DNA of 64,000 bases from Atopobiaceae bacterium. GTDB taxonomy: Bacteria > Actinomycetota > Coriobacteriia > Coriobacteriales > Atopobiaceae. The stretch is taken from assembly GCA_030525685.1 (NCBI GenBank), contig JAUNEG010000010.1:1-64000 (forward strand), written 5' to 3'. The notes under the pieces were generated by a model, which did not search any database, was not told the DNA's origin, and was given only the letters and a program-made list of their open reading frames with translations. The translations under genes and the position numbers were made by a program. This document shows positions 7,949 through 16,568 of this stretch, piece after piece. Every line of letters begins with the position of its first letter. Within the stretch, counting starts at the first letter, position 1.

Positions 7949-9319
7949 ATGTTCGAGAAACTCGAGAAGGTGCTCATGCCGCTGGCTGAGGCCATCGGCA
8001 ACAACAAGTACCTCGTCTCCATCCGAGACGGCTTCCTGGTCTCCACCCCGCTGCTCATCGCGGGCTCGATCTTCCTCGTCATCGCCAACCTGCCGTTCCC
8101 CGGCTTCTCCGACTGGATCGCGAGCATCCCCATCGCCGACGGCACCCTAGCGACCTACCTGTCCAAGCCGTCTGACGCGACGTTCACCATCATGGCAATC
8201 TTCGCCACGTTCGGCATCGCGTACAGCTACGCCAACCAGATCAAGAGCGACTCGCTCTTCTGCGCCGCGGCTGCGCTCATGTCGTGGTTCCTCATCATGC
8301 CCTACACCGTGACCGGTTCCGTCGAGGTCGGCGAGGAGGCCGTCGACGTCGCCCTCTCCGGCATTCCTCTGGGCTGGGTCGGCGCGAAGGGCATCTTCGT
8401 CGGCATCTTCTGCGCCTTCGGCGCCACCGCCATCTACACCTGGGTCAAGAACCGCGGCTGGGTCATCAAGATGCCCGCCGGCGTCCCGCCCACCGTCACC
8501 GAGTCCTTCTCGTCCCTCATCCCGATCACGGTCACTATGACGATCTTCTTCGTCATCAACGTGGTTTTCGGCCTCTTCGGCACCAACGTGTTCGACATCG
8601 TCTTCCAGTTCCTGCAGACCCCGCTGCTGGGCCTCGGCGACACGCTCGGCGCCATGGTCGTCGCCTACCTGTTCCTGCACGCCTTCTGGTTCTTCGGCAT
8701 CAACGGCGGCTCCGTCGTCGGCGCCGTGTTCAACCCGATCCTCCAGACGCTCGCTGCCGAGAACCTCGAGTTCTTCCGCACCGGCGTTGGTGAGGGCCAC
8801 ATCATCTGCCAGCAGTTCCAGGACCTCTTCGCCACCTTCGGCGGCTGCGGCTCCACCCTCTCGCTGCTGATCGCGATGATCCTGTTCTGCAAGTCCGCTC
8901 GTATCAAGCAGCTGTCCCGCCTGGCCTTCGTCCCCGGCGTGTTCAACATCAACGAGCCGATCGTCTTCGGTCTGCCGATCGTCATGAACCCGGTCATCAT
9001 CATCCCGTTCGTGCTCGTGCCGACCCTGAACATCGTCATCTCCTACTTCGCCATGGACTGGGGCATCGTGCCCATCTGCAACGGCATCCAGGTCCCCTGG
9101 ACGATGCCGCTCGGCATCTCCGGCGTCCTGGCCACCAACTGGGTGGGCGGTCTCCTGCAGATCCTCCTGCTAATCATGGGCGTCGTCGTCTACCTCCCGT
9201 TCATCAAGACGATCGACAACCAGTACCTGCGTGACGAGCAGCTCGCTGCCGAGCAGGCTGCCAACGAGCCCGCCGAGGACGACATCGACCTCGACGACCT
9301 GTCCTTCGACGACCTGTAG
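7949..9319 (+). CDS. PTS EIIC, cellobiose/lactose family permease
   Basis: A 456-residue membrane channel of the CelB/LacE type with about ten transmembrane segments. It opens with the family's FEKLEKVLMPLAEAIGNN and the SIRDGFLVSTPLLIAGS helix. The substrate region includes FFGINGGSVVGAVFNP and the NINEPIVFGLPIVMNP motif. The C-terminus is a soluble acidic tail (EDDIDLDDLSFDDL). It forms one operon with EIIA and EIIB, and two strong hairpins follow. Substrate specificity cannot be read from sequence. Confidence 0.95.
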   Translation: MFEKLEKVLMPLAEAIGNNKYLVSIRDGFLVSTPLLIAGSIFLVIANLPFPGFSDWIASIPIADGTLATYLSKPSDATFTIMAIFATFGIAYSYANQIKSDSLFCAAAALMSWFLIMPYTVTGSVEVGEEAVDVALSGIPLGWVGAKGIFVGIFCAFGATAIYTWVKNRGWVIKMPAGVPPTVTESFSSLIPITVTMTIFFVINVVFGLFGTNVFDIVFQFLQTPLLGLGDTLGAMVVAYLFLHAFWFFGINGGSVVGAVFNPILQTLAAENLEFFRTGVGEGHIICQQFQDLFATFGGCGSTLSLLIAMILFCKSARIKQLSRLAFVPGVFNINEPIVFGLPIVMNPVIIIPFVLVPTLNIVISYFAMDWGIVPICNGIQVPWTMPLGISGVLATNWVGGLLQILLLIMGVVVYLPFIKTIDNQYLRDEQLAAEQAANEPAEDDIDLDDLSFDDL

Positions 9320-9329
9320 GATCGTCTGA

Positions 9330-9427
9330 GCCGGGGCTCCGGCCCCGGCGAATGCACTGTTGGTTTTGCGCAGTCGCATTGCCGCCCGTGCCCCTCCGGC
9401 AATGCCGCGAGGCACGGGCGGCTTCTT
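9330..9427 (+). terminator. Two GC hairpins after the Cel-type PTS operon
   Basis: The first hairpin is GCCGGGGC / GCCCCGGC near 9331-9350. The second has 12-bp arms GCCGCCCGTGCC (9381-9392) and GGCACGGGCGGC (9411-9422), followed by the T-rich TTCTTCT. The second is a plausible rho-independent terminator separating the PTS from the glycosylasparaginase gene. Confidence 0.6.
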
Positions 9428-9466
9428 CTGCCACCTATCCGAGACAACGCGTAAGGGAGACCTCCC

Positions 9467-10519
9467 ATGTGGGGAATCATCGCAACGTGGAGAATGGCCC
9501 GCGAGGGCGTTGAGAAGGCGGGCGAGCAGCTCGCCGGCGGCGGGAGCGCCGCCGACGCCATCGAGTGCGCCGTTCGCGAGGTCGAGGACTTTCCGTACTA
9601 CAAGTCGGTCGGCTACGGCGGCCTGCCCAACGAGGACATGCAGGTCGAGCTCGACGCCTCGTTCATGAACGGCGACACGCTCGAGTTCGGCGCCGTGGGC
9701 GCGGCCAAGAACATCGCCAACCCGGTGAGCGTTGCCCGCGCCCTGGCGCACGGCGACGCCAACAACCTGCTCGTGGGCGCCGGCGCCGAGAAGTTCGCCG
9801 ACGAGATGGGCTTCGAGCGCAAGAACATGCTCACCGACCGCGCCAAGATCCACTACGCCCGTCGCGTGGCCGAGGAGGGCGGCCGCCTTCCGAACGCCGC
9901 CCGCGTGCTGGGCGAGCCCGAGGCCGAGCAGGAGACCGCGCGCGGCGCGATGCCCGAGAAGGACGCACGCCCCGGCATCGACCAGGAGGGCACCAACCCC
10001 GAGGGTCACGACACCGTGGGCATGGTGTGCCTGGATGCCTCCGGCACCATCACGGCGGCGACCTCCACGAGCGGCCTGTTCATGAAGCACGCCGGCCGCG
10101 TGGGCGACTCCTCCATCCCCGGCTCCGGCTTCTACGCAGACTCCGACGCGGGCGGCTCCGCCTCCACCGGACTCGGCGAGGACGTCATGAAGGGCTGCGT
10201 CGGCTATGAGATCGTGCGCCTCATGGCGACCGGCCTCCACCCGCAGCAGGCCTGCGAGCAGGCGATCGCCACCTTCACCGAGGTGCTCAAGCGCAAGCGC
10301 GGCCATGCCGGCGACATCTCGTTCGTCGCCATGGACGCGCAGGGTCGTTGGGGCGCCGCCTCCAACATCGAGGGCTTCTCGTTCGTCGTCCAGACCGAGA
10401 ACGAGCCCGCCTGCGTGTACCTCGCCCACCCGCAGCCTGACGGGACCTGCGCCCACGAGGTCGCGAGCCAGGAGTGGCAGGACGAGTACATGCGCTCTCG
10501 CATGGCCCCGCCGGTGTAG
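9467..10519 (+). CDS. N4-(beta-N-acetylglucosaminyl)-L-asparaginase (Ntn hydrolase)
   Basis: A 350-residue member of the type-2 asparaginase/glycosylasparaginase family. The autocleavage site is in EGHDTVGMVCLD (about residue 184), where the Thr becomes the N-terminal nucleophile of the beta chain. Conserved loops follow: TSTSGLFMKHAGRVGDSSIPGSG positions Arg and Asp for substrate, and STGLGEDVMKG completes the pocket. The HDTVGMV form favours glycosylasparaginase over isoaspartyl peptidase. No signal peptide is seen, so it works in the cytosol on imported GlcNAc-Asn or Asn-glycan stubs. The GGGSAADAIECAV motif is intact. A dipeptidase gene follows at once. Confidence 0.88.
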   Translation: MWGIIATWRMAREGVEKAGEQLAGGGSAADAIECAVREVEDFPYYKSVGYGGLPNEDMQVELDASFMNGDTLEFGAVGAAKNIANPVSVARALAHGDANNLLVGAGAEKFADEMGFERKNMLTDRAKIHYARRVAEEGGRLPNAARVLGEPEAEQETARGAMPEKDARPGIDQEGTNPEGHDTVGMVCLDASGTITAATSTSGLFMKHAGRVGDSSIPGSGFYADSDAGGSASTGLGEDVMKGCVGYEIVRLMATGLHPQQACEQAIATFTEVLKRKRGHAGDISFVAMDAQGRWGAASNIEGFSFVVQTENEPACVYLAHPQPDGTCAHEVASQEWQDEYMRSRMAPPV

Positions 10520-10576
10520 TAACTACGGTCTGCCGCCGGTCGCGACGCGGCCGGCGGCGCAGAGCAAGGAGTTGTC

Positions 10577-11788
10577 ATGAGCAGCACCGGGAACCTCGAG
10601 GAGGAGGTCGTCGCGATCGAGCCCGAACTCGAGCAGCGCATCCTCGACGAGGTGGATGCCATATCCGACGAGATGATCGAGTCCATCCGCTCGATCGTAC
10701 GCCAGAAGAGCGTCCAGGGCGAGGCAGCCGAGGGGGCTCCCTTCGGAACCGACGTCCGCGCCGCGCTCGACCAGGCGCTCGAGCTCTGCCGCGAGCTGGG
10801 CTTCGAGACGACCGACGTCGACGGCTACATGGGCTACGCCACCTGGAAGGGCGAAGGGGGCGAGAACGGAGAGGCGGTGCTTCCCGGCTACGTCTGCGCC
10901 CTCGGCCACCTCGACGTGGTCCCGGAGGGCACCACGGGCTGGAAGGTACCCCCCTACAGCGCCCACCTCGAGGACGGCCGCATCACCAGCCGCGGCGTCC
11001 TGGACAACAAGGGCCCCATCTACGCCTGCCTCTACGCCCTGTGGGCGCTCAAGCGCCTCGGGCTCTCCCCCCGTCGTGACGTGCGCATCATCTTCGGCTG
11101 CAACGAGGAAACGGGCTTCAACGACCTCCGCTACTACCTCGAGCACGAGGAAGCCCCCGTCATGGGCTTCACGCCCGACTGCAAGTACCCCGTCGTCTAC
11201 GCCGAGCGCGGTCGCATGGGCGTGCGCCTGACCGCGCGTCCCGGCGAGAACGAGGACGCCGAGGCGCTTCTCGCCCGGTTCTTCTCGTTCATGAACGAGT
11301 ACGTGCTCAACGCGAAGCCCAACGGCGAGCGCCTTGGCGTCGACCACACCGACGAGGAGTTCGGCGTCACCGAGGTCCGCAACTACAAGCTCGTGCTCGA
11401 CGAGGGGACCCCCGCAGTCGAGTTTGCCATCAGCTACCCCGCCGGCATCACCGCCGATGAGCTCCGCGAGCGCCTGGGCACGGTCGCCGAGGCCCAGAAC
11501 CTCGTGTTCACGGTCACCGGCAACTTCGACCCGGTCCGCTTTGAGAAGGACTGCCGCCTCGTGCGCACGCTCGTGTACACCTACGAGCACGCGACCGGCA
11601 ACGACGGCTCCCCCGTCACCACCACGGGCGGCACCTACGCCAAGCTCATGCCCAACATCGTCCCGTTTGGCCCGTCGTTCCCGGGACAGAAGGGCATCGG
11701 CCATCAGCCCAACGAGTGGATGGACGTCTCCGACCTCGTCACCAACGCTAAAATCTACGCGCTGAGCCTGTATTTGCTCTCGCGTTAG
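10577..11788 (+). CDS. M20 family dipeptidase (PepV/Sapep-like)
   Basis: A 403-residue di-zinc peptidase. Zinc ligands lie in CALGHLDVVPEG (His and its following Asp), SRGVLDNKGP (bridging Asp) and GCNEETGFNDL (Glu-Glu). A distal His is in KGIGHQPNEW near the C-terminus. The closest named relatives are PepV and Sapep, cytosolic dipeptidases or carnosinases. It is shorter than PepV (about 470), mainly in the lid domain, where the segment after FTPDCKYPVVYAERG is compact. It follows glycosylasparaginase by 57 bases, so the pair may finish degradation of glycopeptides to free amino acids. Confidence 0.88.
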   Translation: MSSTGNLEEEVVAIEPELEQRILDEVDAISDEMIESIRSIVRQKSVQGEAAEGAPFGTDVRAALDQALELCRELGFETTDVDGYMGYATWKGEGGENGEAVLPGYVCALGHLDVVPEGTTGWKVPPYSAHLEDGRITSRGVLDNKGPIYACLYALWALKRLGLSPRRDVRIIFGCNEETGFNDLRYYLEHEEAPVMGFTPDCKYPVVYAERGRMGVRLTARPGENEDAEALLARFFSFMNEYVLNAKPNGERLGVDHTDEEFGVTEVRNYKLVLDEGTPAVEFAISYPAGITADELRERLGTVAEAQNLVFTVTGNFDPVRFEKDCRLVRTLVYTYEHATGNDGSPVTTTGGTYAKLMPNIVPFGPSFPGQKGIGHQPNEWMDVSDLVTNAKIYALSLYLLSR

Positions 11789-11822
11789 CACGACACACGC
11801 CCCAGACCCGAACGGACGGAAC

Positions 11823-12530
11823 ATGAGCTCCAAGAAGCACAAGAAGAAGCAGATGGGCAACGCGGAGACCGCGCGCGCCGCGGCCCTGGCGAAGGCCGAG
11901 GCCCTTGCCGAGGCCGAGGTGCGAGCCGAGGAGGAGAAGCCCATCCTCCCCAAGGCCGCCAAGGCCGTCACCAAGCTCGCCGACAAGGCGGGCGCCCCGG
12001 CGCCCATCACCCGTCGCTTCTTCGCCTACCTCATCGACTGGTACGTCGGTGCGCTGTGCACCGCGATTCCCATCTCGCTGGTCGCCTACAAGACGACCGG
12101 GGACATCACCAACCAGTACCTCACCGACTACCCGTCCCCGTTCGGCATCGTCGCCGGTGTGTTCGCGCTGATCTTCGCCTTTGCGTACTACATCTTGATT
12201 CCGCTCTTCGTCTGGCGCGGCCAGACGCCCGGCAAGCGCCTGTGCGGCATCAAGATCGTTCAGGACGACGGAAGCCCTGTCGCCCTCCCCAACCTGGCCC
12301 TGCGCCAGATCGTGGGCGTCACGATCATCGAGGGGGTCATCGCCAACGCCAGCTCCATCTGGCACCAGATGCTCACGATCGTGACCGGGATCAACTTCGT
12401 TCATCCCCTCATGTACGTCGGCTTTGCGATCACGCTCGTGAGCTGCTTCATGATCCTCATCCGCAAGGACCACCGCTGCCTGCACGACTTCATCGGCGGC
12501 ACCCGCGTGGCCCTCGTGGAGAAGTCGTAG
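11823..12530 (+). CDS. RDD family membrane protein
   Basis: A 235-residue protein. Residues 1-60 form a Lys/Ala/Glu-rich cytoplasmic tail that is probably helical. An RDD domain follows: ITRRFFAYLIDWYVG with the Arg and the Asp within the first helix, then a helix pair, WRGQTPGKRLCGIKIV, and a final helix pair ending in DHRCLHDFIGGTRV. RDD proteins are small transporters or accessory membrane proteins; some relatives exchange Na+/H+. The gene lies 34 bases after the dipeptidase and probably shares its transcript. Function here is unknown. Confidence 0.85.
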   Translation: MSSKKHKKKQMGNAETARAAALAKAEALAEAEVRAEEEKPILPKAAKAVTKLADKAGAPAPITRRFFAYLIDWYVGALCTAIPISLVAYKTTGDITNQYLTDYPSPFGIVAGVFALIFAFAYYILIPLFVWRGQTPGKRLCGIKIVQDDGSPVALPNLALRQIVGVTIIEGVIANASSIWHQMLTIVTGINFVHPLMYVGFAITLVSCFMILIRKDHRCLHDFIGGTRVALVEKS

Positions 12531-12608
12531 AAGGGGGCTGTCGTGTCCTGCGCGATCGCGCACCCAGAGATCCTGAAGGAAGCCGTTGCGTCAAGAAAGG
12601 GAACCACC

Positions 12609-13130
12609 ATGAGGATCGTCATGCTGTACGACCAGATCCAGTCCGGCCTCGGCGCCAAGGACGACCGCAACCTGCCGCTGGGCATCCTCAAGGAGCCCGT
12701 CGGCCCCGCCGTCATGATGGAGAACCTCCTCAAGCAGGTCGGCGGCAAGGTCGTGGCCACGCTCTACTGCGGCTGGGGTACCTACGACGACAACCCCGAC
12801 GAGGTCGCCCGCAAGCTCGTCGCCATGTGCCACAAGATCAACCCCGACGTCGTCATGTGCGGGCCCACCTTCAACTACGCCGAGTACGCCGAGATGGCGT
12901 GCCGCGTCGCCTCCGACATCGAGGCCGCGGGCAAGATCCACGCCCTCGCCGCGGTGAGCCAGGAGAACACCGACGCCATCGAGCGCTACAAGGACAAGGT
13001 CCTTGTCGTCAAGACCCCCAAGAAGGGCGGCACCGGCCTGAACGAGGCCCTCAAGAACATGTGCCTCGTGGCGAAGGCCCTCACCGACGGAACCGACACC
13101 ACCCAGCTCAAGCAGGAGGCCTGCTTCTAA
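12609..13130 (+). CDS. GrdB-related protein (short glycine-reductase B-like)
   Basis: A 173-residue soluble protein resembling the N-terminal half of GrdB, the selenoprotein B of glycine/betaine/sarcosine reductases (MLYDQIQSGLGAKDD, EPVGPAVMMENLLK, ATLYCGWGTYDDN, DVVMCGPTFNYAEYAEMAC). The UGA/Cys catalytic half is absent, and no UGA lies in the frame. It contains several cysteines. The ATG at 12609 follows AAGAAAGGGA. One base separates its stop from the yitT-like start, so they are translationally coupled. It may be a stand-alone domain with an unknown substrate. No grdA or grdC is in the window, so glycine reduction is not supported. Confidence 0.75.
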   Translation: MRIVMLYDQIQSGLGAKDDRNLPLGILKEPVGPAVMMENLLKQVGGKVVATLYCGWGTYDDNPDEVARKLVAMCHKINPDVVMCGPTFNYAEYAEMACRVASDIEAAGKIHALAAVSQENTDAIERYKDKVLVVKTPKKGGTGLNEALKNMCLVAKALTDGTDTTQLKQEACF

Positions 13131-13131
13131 G

Positions 13132-14235
13132 ATGACCGCGGCGAGGTCACGACACACCGAGGAGCGTCGTCGCCACCGCGAGGAGGCCATCGCGCGGCGG
13201 CGCCAGGAGCGCTCTCGTGCCATCATCGCCGCCCGCGAGGAGCGCGCGGCGAAGCAGGCCGCGGTGATGGAGCAGATCGAGCAGGAGGTCGCCGAGCACG
13301 GCGCGGAGGCGCCGCTGTTCACCTTCCCCGAGGTCAAGGTCGACCTGAAGGCCGAGGTGGAGCGTCTCAAGGACCTGCGCCGCCTCGTCTTCATCCGTCG
13401 CTGCATGACGCTCGCCTCCGTGGTGGTCTCCGCGTTCATCCAAGCCTACGCGATCCAGGCGTTCGTGAACCCTGCGAACCTGCTCTCGAGCGGCTTCACC
13501 GGCCTCGCCATCCTCATCGACCGCATCACGTCGCTCTTCGGCTTCCCCTTCCCCACCTTCGCGGGCATCGTGGTGCTCAACATTCCCGTGGCGCTCCTCT
13601 GCTGGAAGAGCATCAGCCGGCGGTTCGTGGTCTTCTCGATGATCCAGGTGTTTCTCGCCAGCTTCTTCCTGCGCGTGTTCACGTTCGAGCCCATCCTGGA
13701 CAACCTGATGCTCCAGGTGGTCTTTGGCGGCTTCCTCTACGGCTTTGCCATCGCGGTGGCCCTGCGCGGAGGCGCGAGCACGGCCGGCACGGACTTCATC
13801 TCACTCATGGTGTCCCACAAGACCGGACAGTCCATCTGGGGCCTGATCTTCGCGGCCAACTGCGTGGTGCTGGTGGTCTTTGGCGCGATGTTCGGCTGGG
13901 AGGCTGCGGCCTACTCGATCATCTTCCAGTTCATCTCCACCAAGGCCATCGAGATGTTCTACCACCGCTACGACCGCGTGACGATGCAGATCGTGACCAA
14001 GCGGCCCGAGCAGATCCTGGACGCGTACAACGAGGTGCACAAGCACGGCTCGTCGGTCATGGAGGTCATGGGCGGACGCAGCCGCCAGCGCTACTGGCTG
14101 ATCAACACCGTCGTCTCCTCCTACGAGATTGACGACGTCATGCAGCTCATCCGCGAGAAGGACGGCGGCGCCGTGGTCAACGTGTTCCGCACCGAGAACT
14201 TCTTCGGCAACTTCTACCGTGCCCCGATAGACTAG
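13132..14235 (+). CDS. YitT family membrane protein with long charged N-terminus
   Basis: A 367-residue protein. Residues 1-95 are an extremely Arg/Glu-rich helix, probably coiled coil (RSRHTEERRRHREEAIARRR and on). A YitT/DUF161 membrane region of about five or six helices follows (FIRRCMTLASVVVSAFIQAY, LSSGFTGLAILIDRITS, GGASTAGTDFISLMVSHKTG). A cytosolic DUF2179 domain closes it (YDRVTMQIVTKRPEQIL, HGSSVMEVMGGRSRQRYWL). The charged extension is not typical of the family. The family's role is unsettled. It is coupled to the GrdB-like gene upstream. Confidence 0.88.
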   Translation: MTAARSRHTEERRRHREEAIARRRQERSRAIIAAREERAAKQAAVMEQIEQEVAEHGAEAPLFTFPEVKVDLKAEVERLKDLRRLVFIRRCMTLASVVVSAFIQAYAIQAFVNPANLLSSGFTGLAILIDRITSLFGFPFPTFAGIVVLNIPVALLCWKSISRRFVVFSMIQVFLASFFLRVFTFEPILDNLMLQVVFGGFLYGFAIAVALRGGASTAGTDFISLMVSHKTGQSIWGLIFAANCVVLVVFGAMFGWEAAAYSIIFQFISTKAIEMFYHRYDRVTMQIVTKRPEQILDAYNEVHKHGSSVMEVMGGRSRQRYWLINTVVSSYEIDDVMQLIREKDGGAVVNVFRTENFFGNFYRAPID

Positions 14236-14259
14236 GTGGGATTGAGCGAATCACCTGTG

Positions 14260-14325
14260 TGAGTGACATGTTTTACCGCGCGTCGAGGCGAGTTCTCGCG
14301 TGCGGAGCGTAAAACCTGTCACTCA
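14260..14325. repeat. Long inverted repeat (17-bp arms)
   Basis: Arms TGAGTGACATGTTTTAC (14260-14276) and GTAAAACCTGTCACTCA (14309-14325) pair with one mismatch around a 32-base loop. It lies between the convergent yitT-like and SIS genes. It may act as a bidirectional terminator, but the size and the related palindromes elsewhere suggest a REP-like mobile hairpin. Confidence 0.75.
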
Positions 14326-14365
14326 GAGAGGGGGGCGCGAGAAGGACCGCGGGGCGAGAAGGACG

Positions 14366-14400
14366 GGCGGCAGCCCAGAGCACCCGAGGCTGCCGCCCGC
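14366..14400. terminator. GC-rich hairpin in convergent intergenic space
   Basis: Arms GGGCGGCAGCC and GGCTGCCGCCC flank a 12-base loop. It lies 27 bases beyond the SIS gene stop, on the minus-strand downstream side, where a terminator is expected. There is no strong T tract. Copies of GGCGAGAAG (14353) and CTTCTCGCC (14413) flank it. Confidence 0.5.
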
Positions 14401-14426
14401 ACGCCGCACGTTCTTCTCGCCCGGCG

Positions 14427-15140
14427 CTAGTATTCTGCCAGGCGCTCCTTGAACTGGTCGAGGAGGCGCTGGTTGAACTCGGGGCCTCCGTCCACGTTGG
14501 CGCTCATGAAGAGCGGCGGCTGGATGCCGCGCTCAAGCAGAATGTCGATCGACTCCATGACCGCGCAGTCCAGAAGCAGGCAGCCCGTGTAGAGCGAGGT
14601 GCCGCCCACGCGCGTGGAGAGGCCCTCCACCTCCAGGGCGGCGTCGCCGAAGGAGGACTTGTTGTCCAGCACCACGTCGGCGCATTCGAAGAGATGCTTG
14701 CCGGACTTGGCGCGCGAGGTGCCGGCACGAGAGACCTCCACCGCGGTCACGGCGATAACGGGCACCCCGGCCTCCTGCGCATGCGTCGCCAGCTCCACCG
14801 GCAGCGGGTTGCGACCGGAGTTGGAGATCACCACGAGGCAGTCCTCGGGACGCAGGTCCAGCTTGAGCCAGAACTGGTCCCCCACGCCGTCGATCATCTC
14901 GTAGATGCCCCAGGCGGGCTCGCGCACCACCTTGGTCTGGATGTAGCCGCCGGCGCGCCCGCAGATCTCGAGCGCGTTGGCGTGGCTGTGGCCGGAGCCA
15001 AAGGCGCGGATGATGCCGCCGCGCTCGATGGTATTGGCCAAGATGACCGCAGCCCTATGCAGGGCGTCCTCCTGGCCGTCGAGGACCTCATCCAGACGGC
15101 GCAGGACCTCCGCCTTGAAGCGCGCTGCCGTGTTGCCCAT
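14427..15140 (-). CDS. SIS domain phosphosugar-binding protein (UPF0309-like)
   Basis: A 237-residue single-SIS-domain protein. The sugar-phosphate loop is at GIIRAFGSGHSHANALEICGRAGG, and a second loop is VVISNSGRNPLPVELA. Later parts (LFECADVVLDNKSSFGDAAL, LSTRVGGTSLYTGCLLLDC) match the UPF0309 group. The ATG at 15140 has GGGGAGAG 5 bases before it and excludes the longer upstream frame. It is the last gene of the nagA-agaS side of the locus, so an isomerase or binding role for GalNAc-6-P, GalN-6-P or a related ester is likely, but the reaction is unproven. Confidence 0.85.
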   Translation of the reverse strand: MGNTAARFKAEVLRRLDEVLDGQEDALHRAAVILANTIERGGIIRAFGSGHSHANALEICGRAGGYIQTKVVREPAWGIYEMIDGVGDQFWLKLDLRPEDCLVVISNSGRNPLPVELATHAQEAGVPVIAVTAVEVSRAGTSRAKSGKHLFECADVVLDNKSSFGDAALEVEGLSTRVGGTSLYTGCLLLDCAVMESIDILLERGIQPPLFMSANVDGGPEFNQRLLDQFKERLAEY

Positions 15141-15189
15141 GCTCTCCCCTTTCCCCAGGACCGGCGTCACCGACACCGCCGTTGAAAAA

Positions 15190-15256
15190 TGCGCCCCCTG
15201 CGCGTCCCCGACAACAGAACCGCTGTTGGCGAGAAGAACGTGACGCAGGGGGCGCA
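15190..15256 (-). terminator. Inverted repeat between nagA and the SIS gene
   Basis: Arms TGCGCCCCCTGCG (15190-15202) and CGCAGGGGGCGCA (15244-15256) pair perfectly around 41 bases that contain a GGCGAGAAG copy. It lies just after nagA on its strand. It could reduce transcription into the SIS gene, which still has its own ribosome site. Confidence 0.55.
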
Positions 15257-15274
15257 CCGTCAGCCGTGACGCCG

Positions 15275-16441
15275 CTACTTGACCTCGGCGCCCCCCACGA
15301 AGGTGGTCGCGAGGGTCATGTCGGCGTTGAAGACCGTGAGGTCGGCATCGCGGCCGGGCAGGATGAGGCCAAAGCGGTCGTCGATGCGCGCGGAGCGGGC
15401 GGCTACCTCGGTGGCCATGCGGATGGCCTGATCGGAGGTCACGATCTGCCAGTCCACCATGTTCTTGACGCCCTCGGCGAGCGTGAGCACGGAGCCGGCA
15501 ATCGACCCGGTGGTGCCGTCCTCGTTCCTCAGGTAGCAGAGGCCACCCTTCATAACCACGGGCAGGCCGCCGGACATGTAGTCGCCCTCCGGCATGCCGC
15601 CACAGCCCAGGCAGTCCGTGATCAGGACCGTGTGCTCCCAGCCCTTGGCGTCTACGAGCGCCTTGATGGCGGCCGGCACGACGTGGCGGCCGTCGCAGAT
15701 GATCTCGGCGTAGGTGTTCTTGGTGGTCATGGCGGCGCCCGTCACGCCCGGGTCGCGGTGATGCAGGCCACGCTGGCCGTTGTAGGTGTGCACGAAGCAG
15801 CTCGCGCCCGCGTTCACGGCGGCGAGGGTCTCGTCATAGGTGGCGTCGGAGTGGCCGATGGAGGTCACCACGCCCATGGCGGCAAGCGCGGCGCAGTACG
15901 GGCACGCGCCCGCGCGCTCGGCCGCGAGGGCACTCTTGACGATACGCCCGCCGGCGGCCTCCTGCCAGCGCTCGAAGACCTCGACCGAGGGATCGATGAG
16001 GTAGGCGGGGTTCTGCGCGCCGACGTGGGCCTCGGTGAAGAACGGCCCCTCGAGGTAGATGCCGCCAATGCGCGCGCCCGCGAAGCCCTCCTCGCGCTCC
16101 TCGTCCGCCCGGGCGATAGCGGCGCAGGAGCCCTCGATCTGCTCGACGGACTCGGTGAACGTGGTGGGCAGCCAGCAGGTGGTGCCGCGGCGCGCGAGCT
16201 CGAGGCTCGAGGCGTTGATGCCCTCGGCCTCGCGGTCCGTGGTGGCGTGGTTGAAGAAGCCGTGGATGTGCGTGTCGACGAGGCCCGAGCCCACGACGCA
16301 GCCCGTGAGGTCGCGGACCTCGCAGTCCGGGGCATCGGCGGACCACATACCGAACTTCCCGTCCTCGACGGTGAGGTAGCCGCCCTGCATGGTAGCGCCG
16401 GGGAGTACGAAGCGGTCGGCCTTGATGGCAAACGTGCTCAT
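15275..16441 (-). CDS. nagA: N-acetylglucosamine-6-phosphate deacetylase
   Basis: A 388-residue amidohydrolase that removes the acetyl group of GlcNAc-6-P or GalNAc-6-P in the cytosol. Metal-site motifs are GLVDTHIHGFFNH (His58, His60), the IYLEGPFF glutamate, GHSDATYDE and HTYNG histidines, and the late catalytic Asp in VLITDCLG. The final strand GRDADLTVFNADM is standard for the family. The start with GAGGAGAAGAACC before it is clear. In a locus with agaS and a GH35 beta-galactosidase its physiological substrate is probably GalNAc-6-P (an AgaA role), although sequence alone cannot separate the two. Confidence 0.95.
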   Translation of the reverse strand: MSTFAIKADRFVLPGATMQGGYLTVEDGKFGMWSADAPDCEVRDLTGCVVGSGLVDTHIHGFFNHATTDREAEGINASSLELARRGTTCWLPTTFTESVEQIEGSCAAIARADEEREEGFAGARIGGIYLEGPFFTEAHVGAQNPAYLIDPSVEVFERWQEAAGGRIVKSALAAERAGACPYCAALAAMGVVTSIGHSDATYDETLAAVNAGASCFVHTYNGQRGLHHRDPGVTGAAMTTKNTYAEIICDGRHVVPAAIKALVDAKGWEHTVLITDCLGCGGMPEGDYMSGGLPVVMKGGLCYLRNEDGTTGSIAGSVLTLAEGVKNMVDWQIVTSDQAIRMATEVAARSARIDDRFGLILPGRDADLTVFNADMTLATTFVGGAEVK

Positions 16442-16568
16442 GGTTCTTCTCCTCACGATCTGGGTTCTATGCGGCAGCGCCCGCCCGAACGGTCATGCAG
16501 GCGGGCGCGCAAGATCTGTGGGGGCAGGCCCCCGTTGATGACAGTTTACCCCGTCACCTTTGTCAGCA

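Noticed and set aside
12609..13130. A selenoprotein glycine reductase subunit
   Set aside because: There is no in-frame UGA, the catalytic half is absent and no grdA/grdC genes are near.
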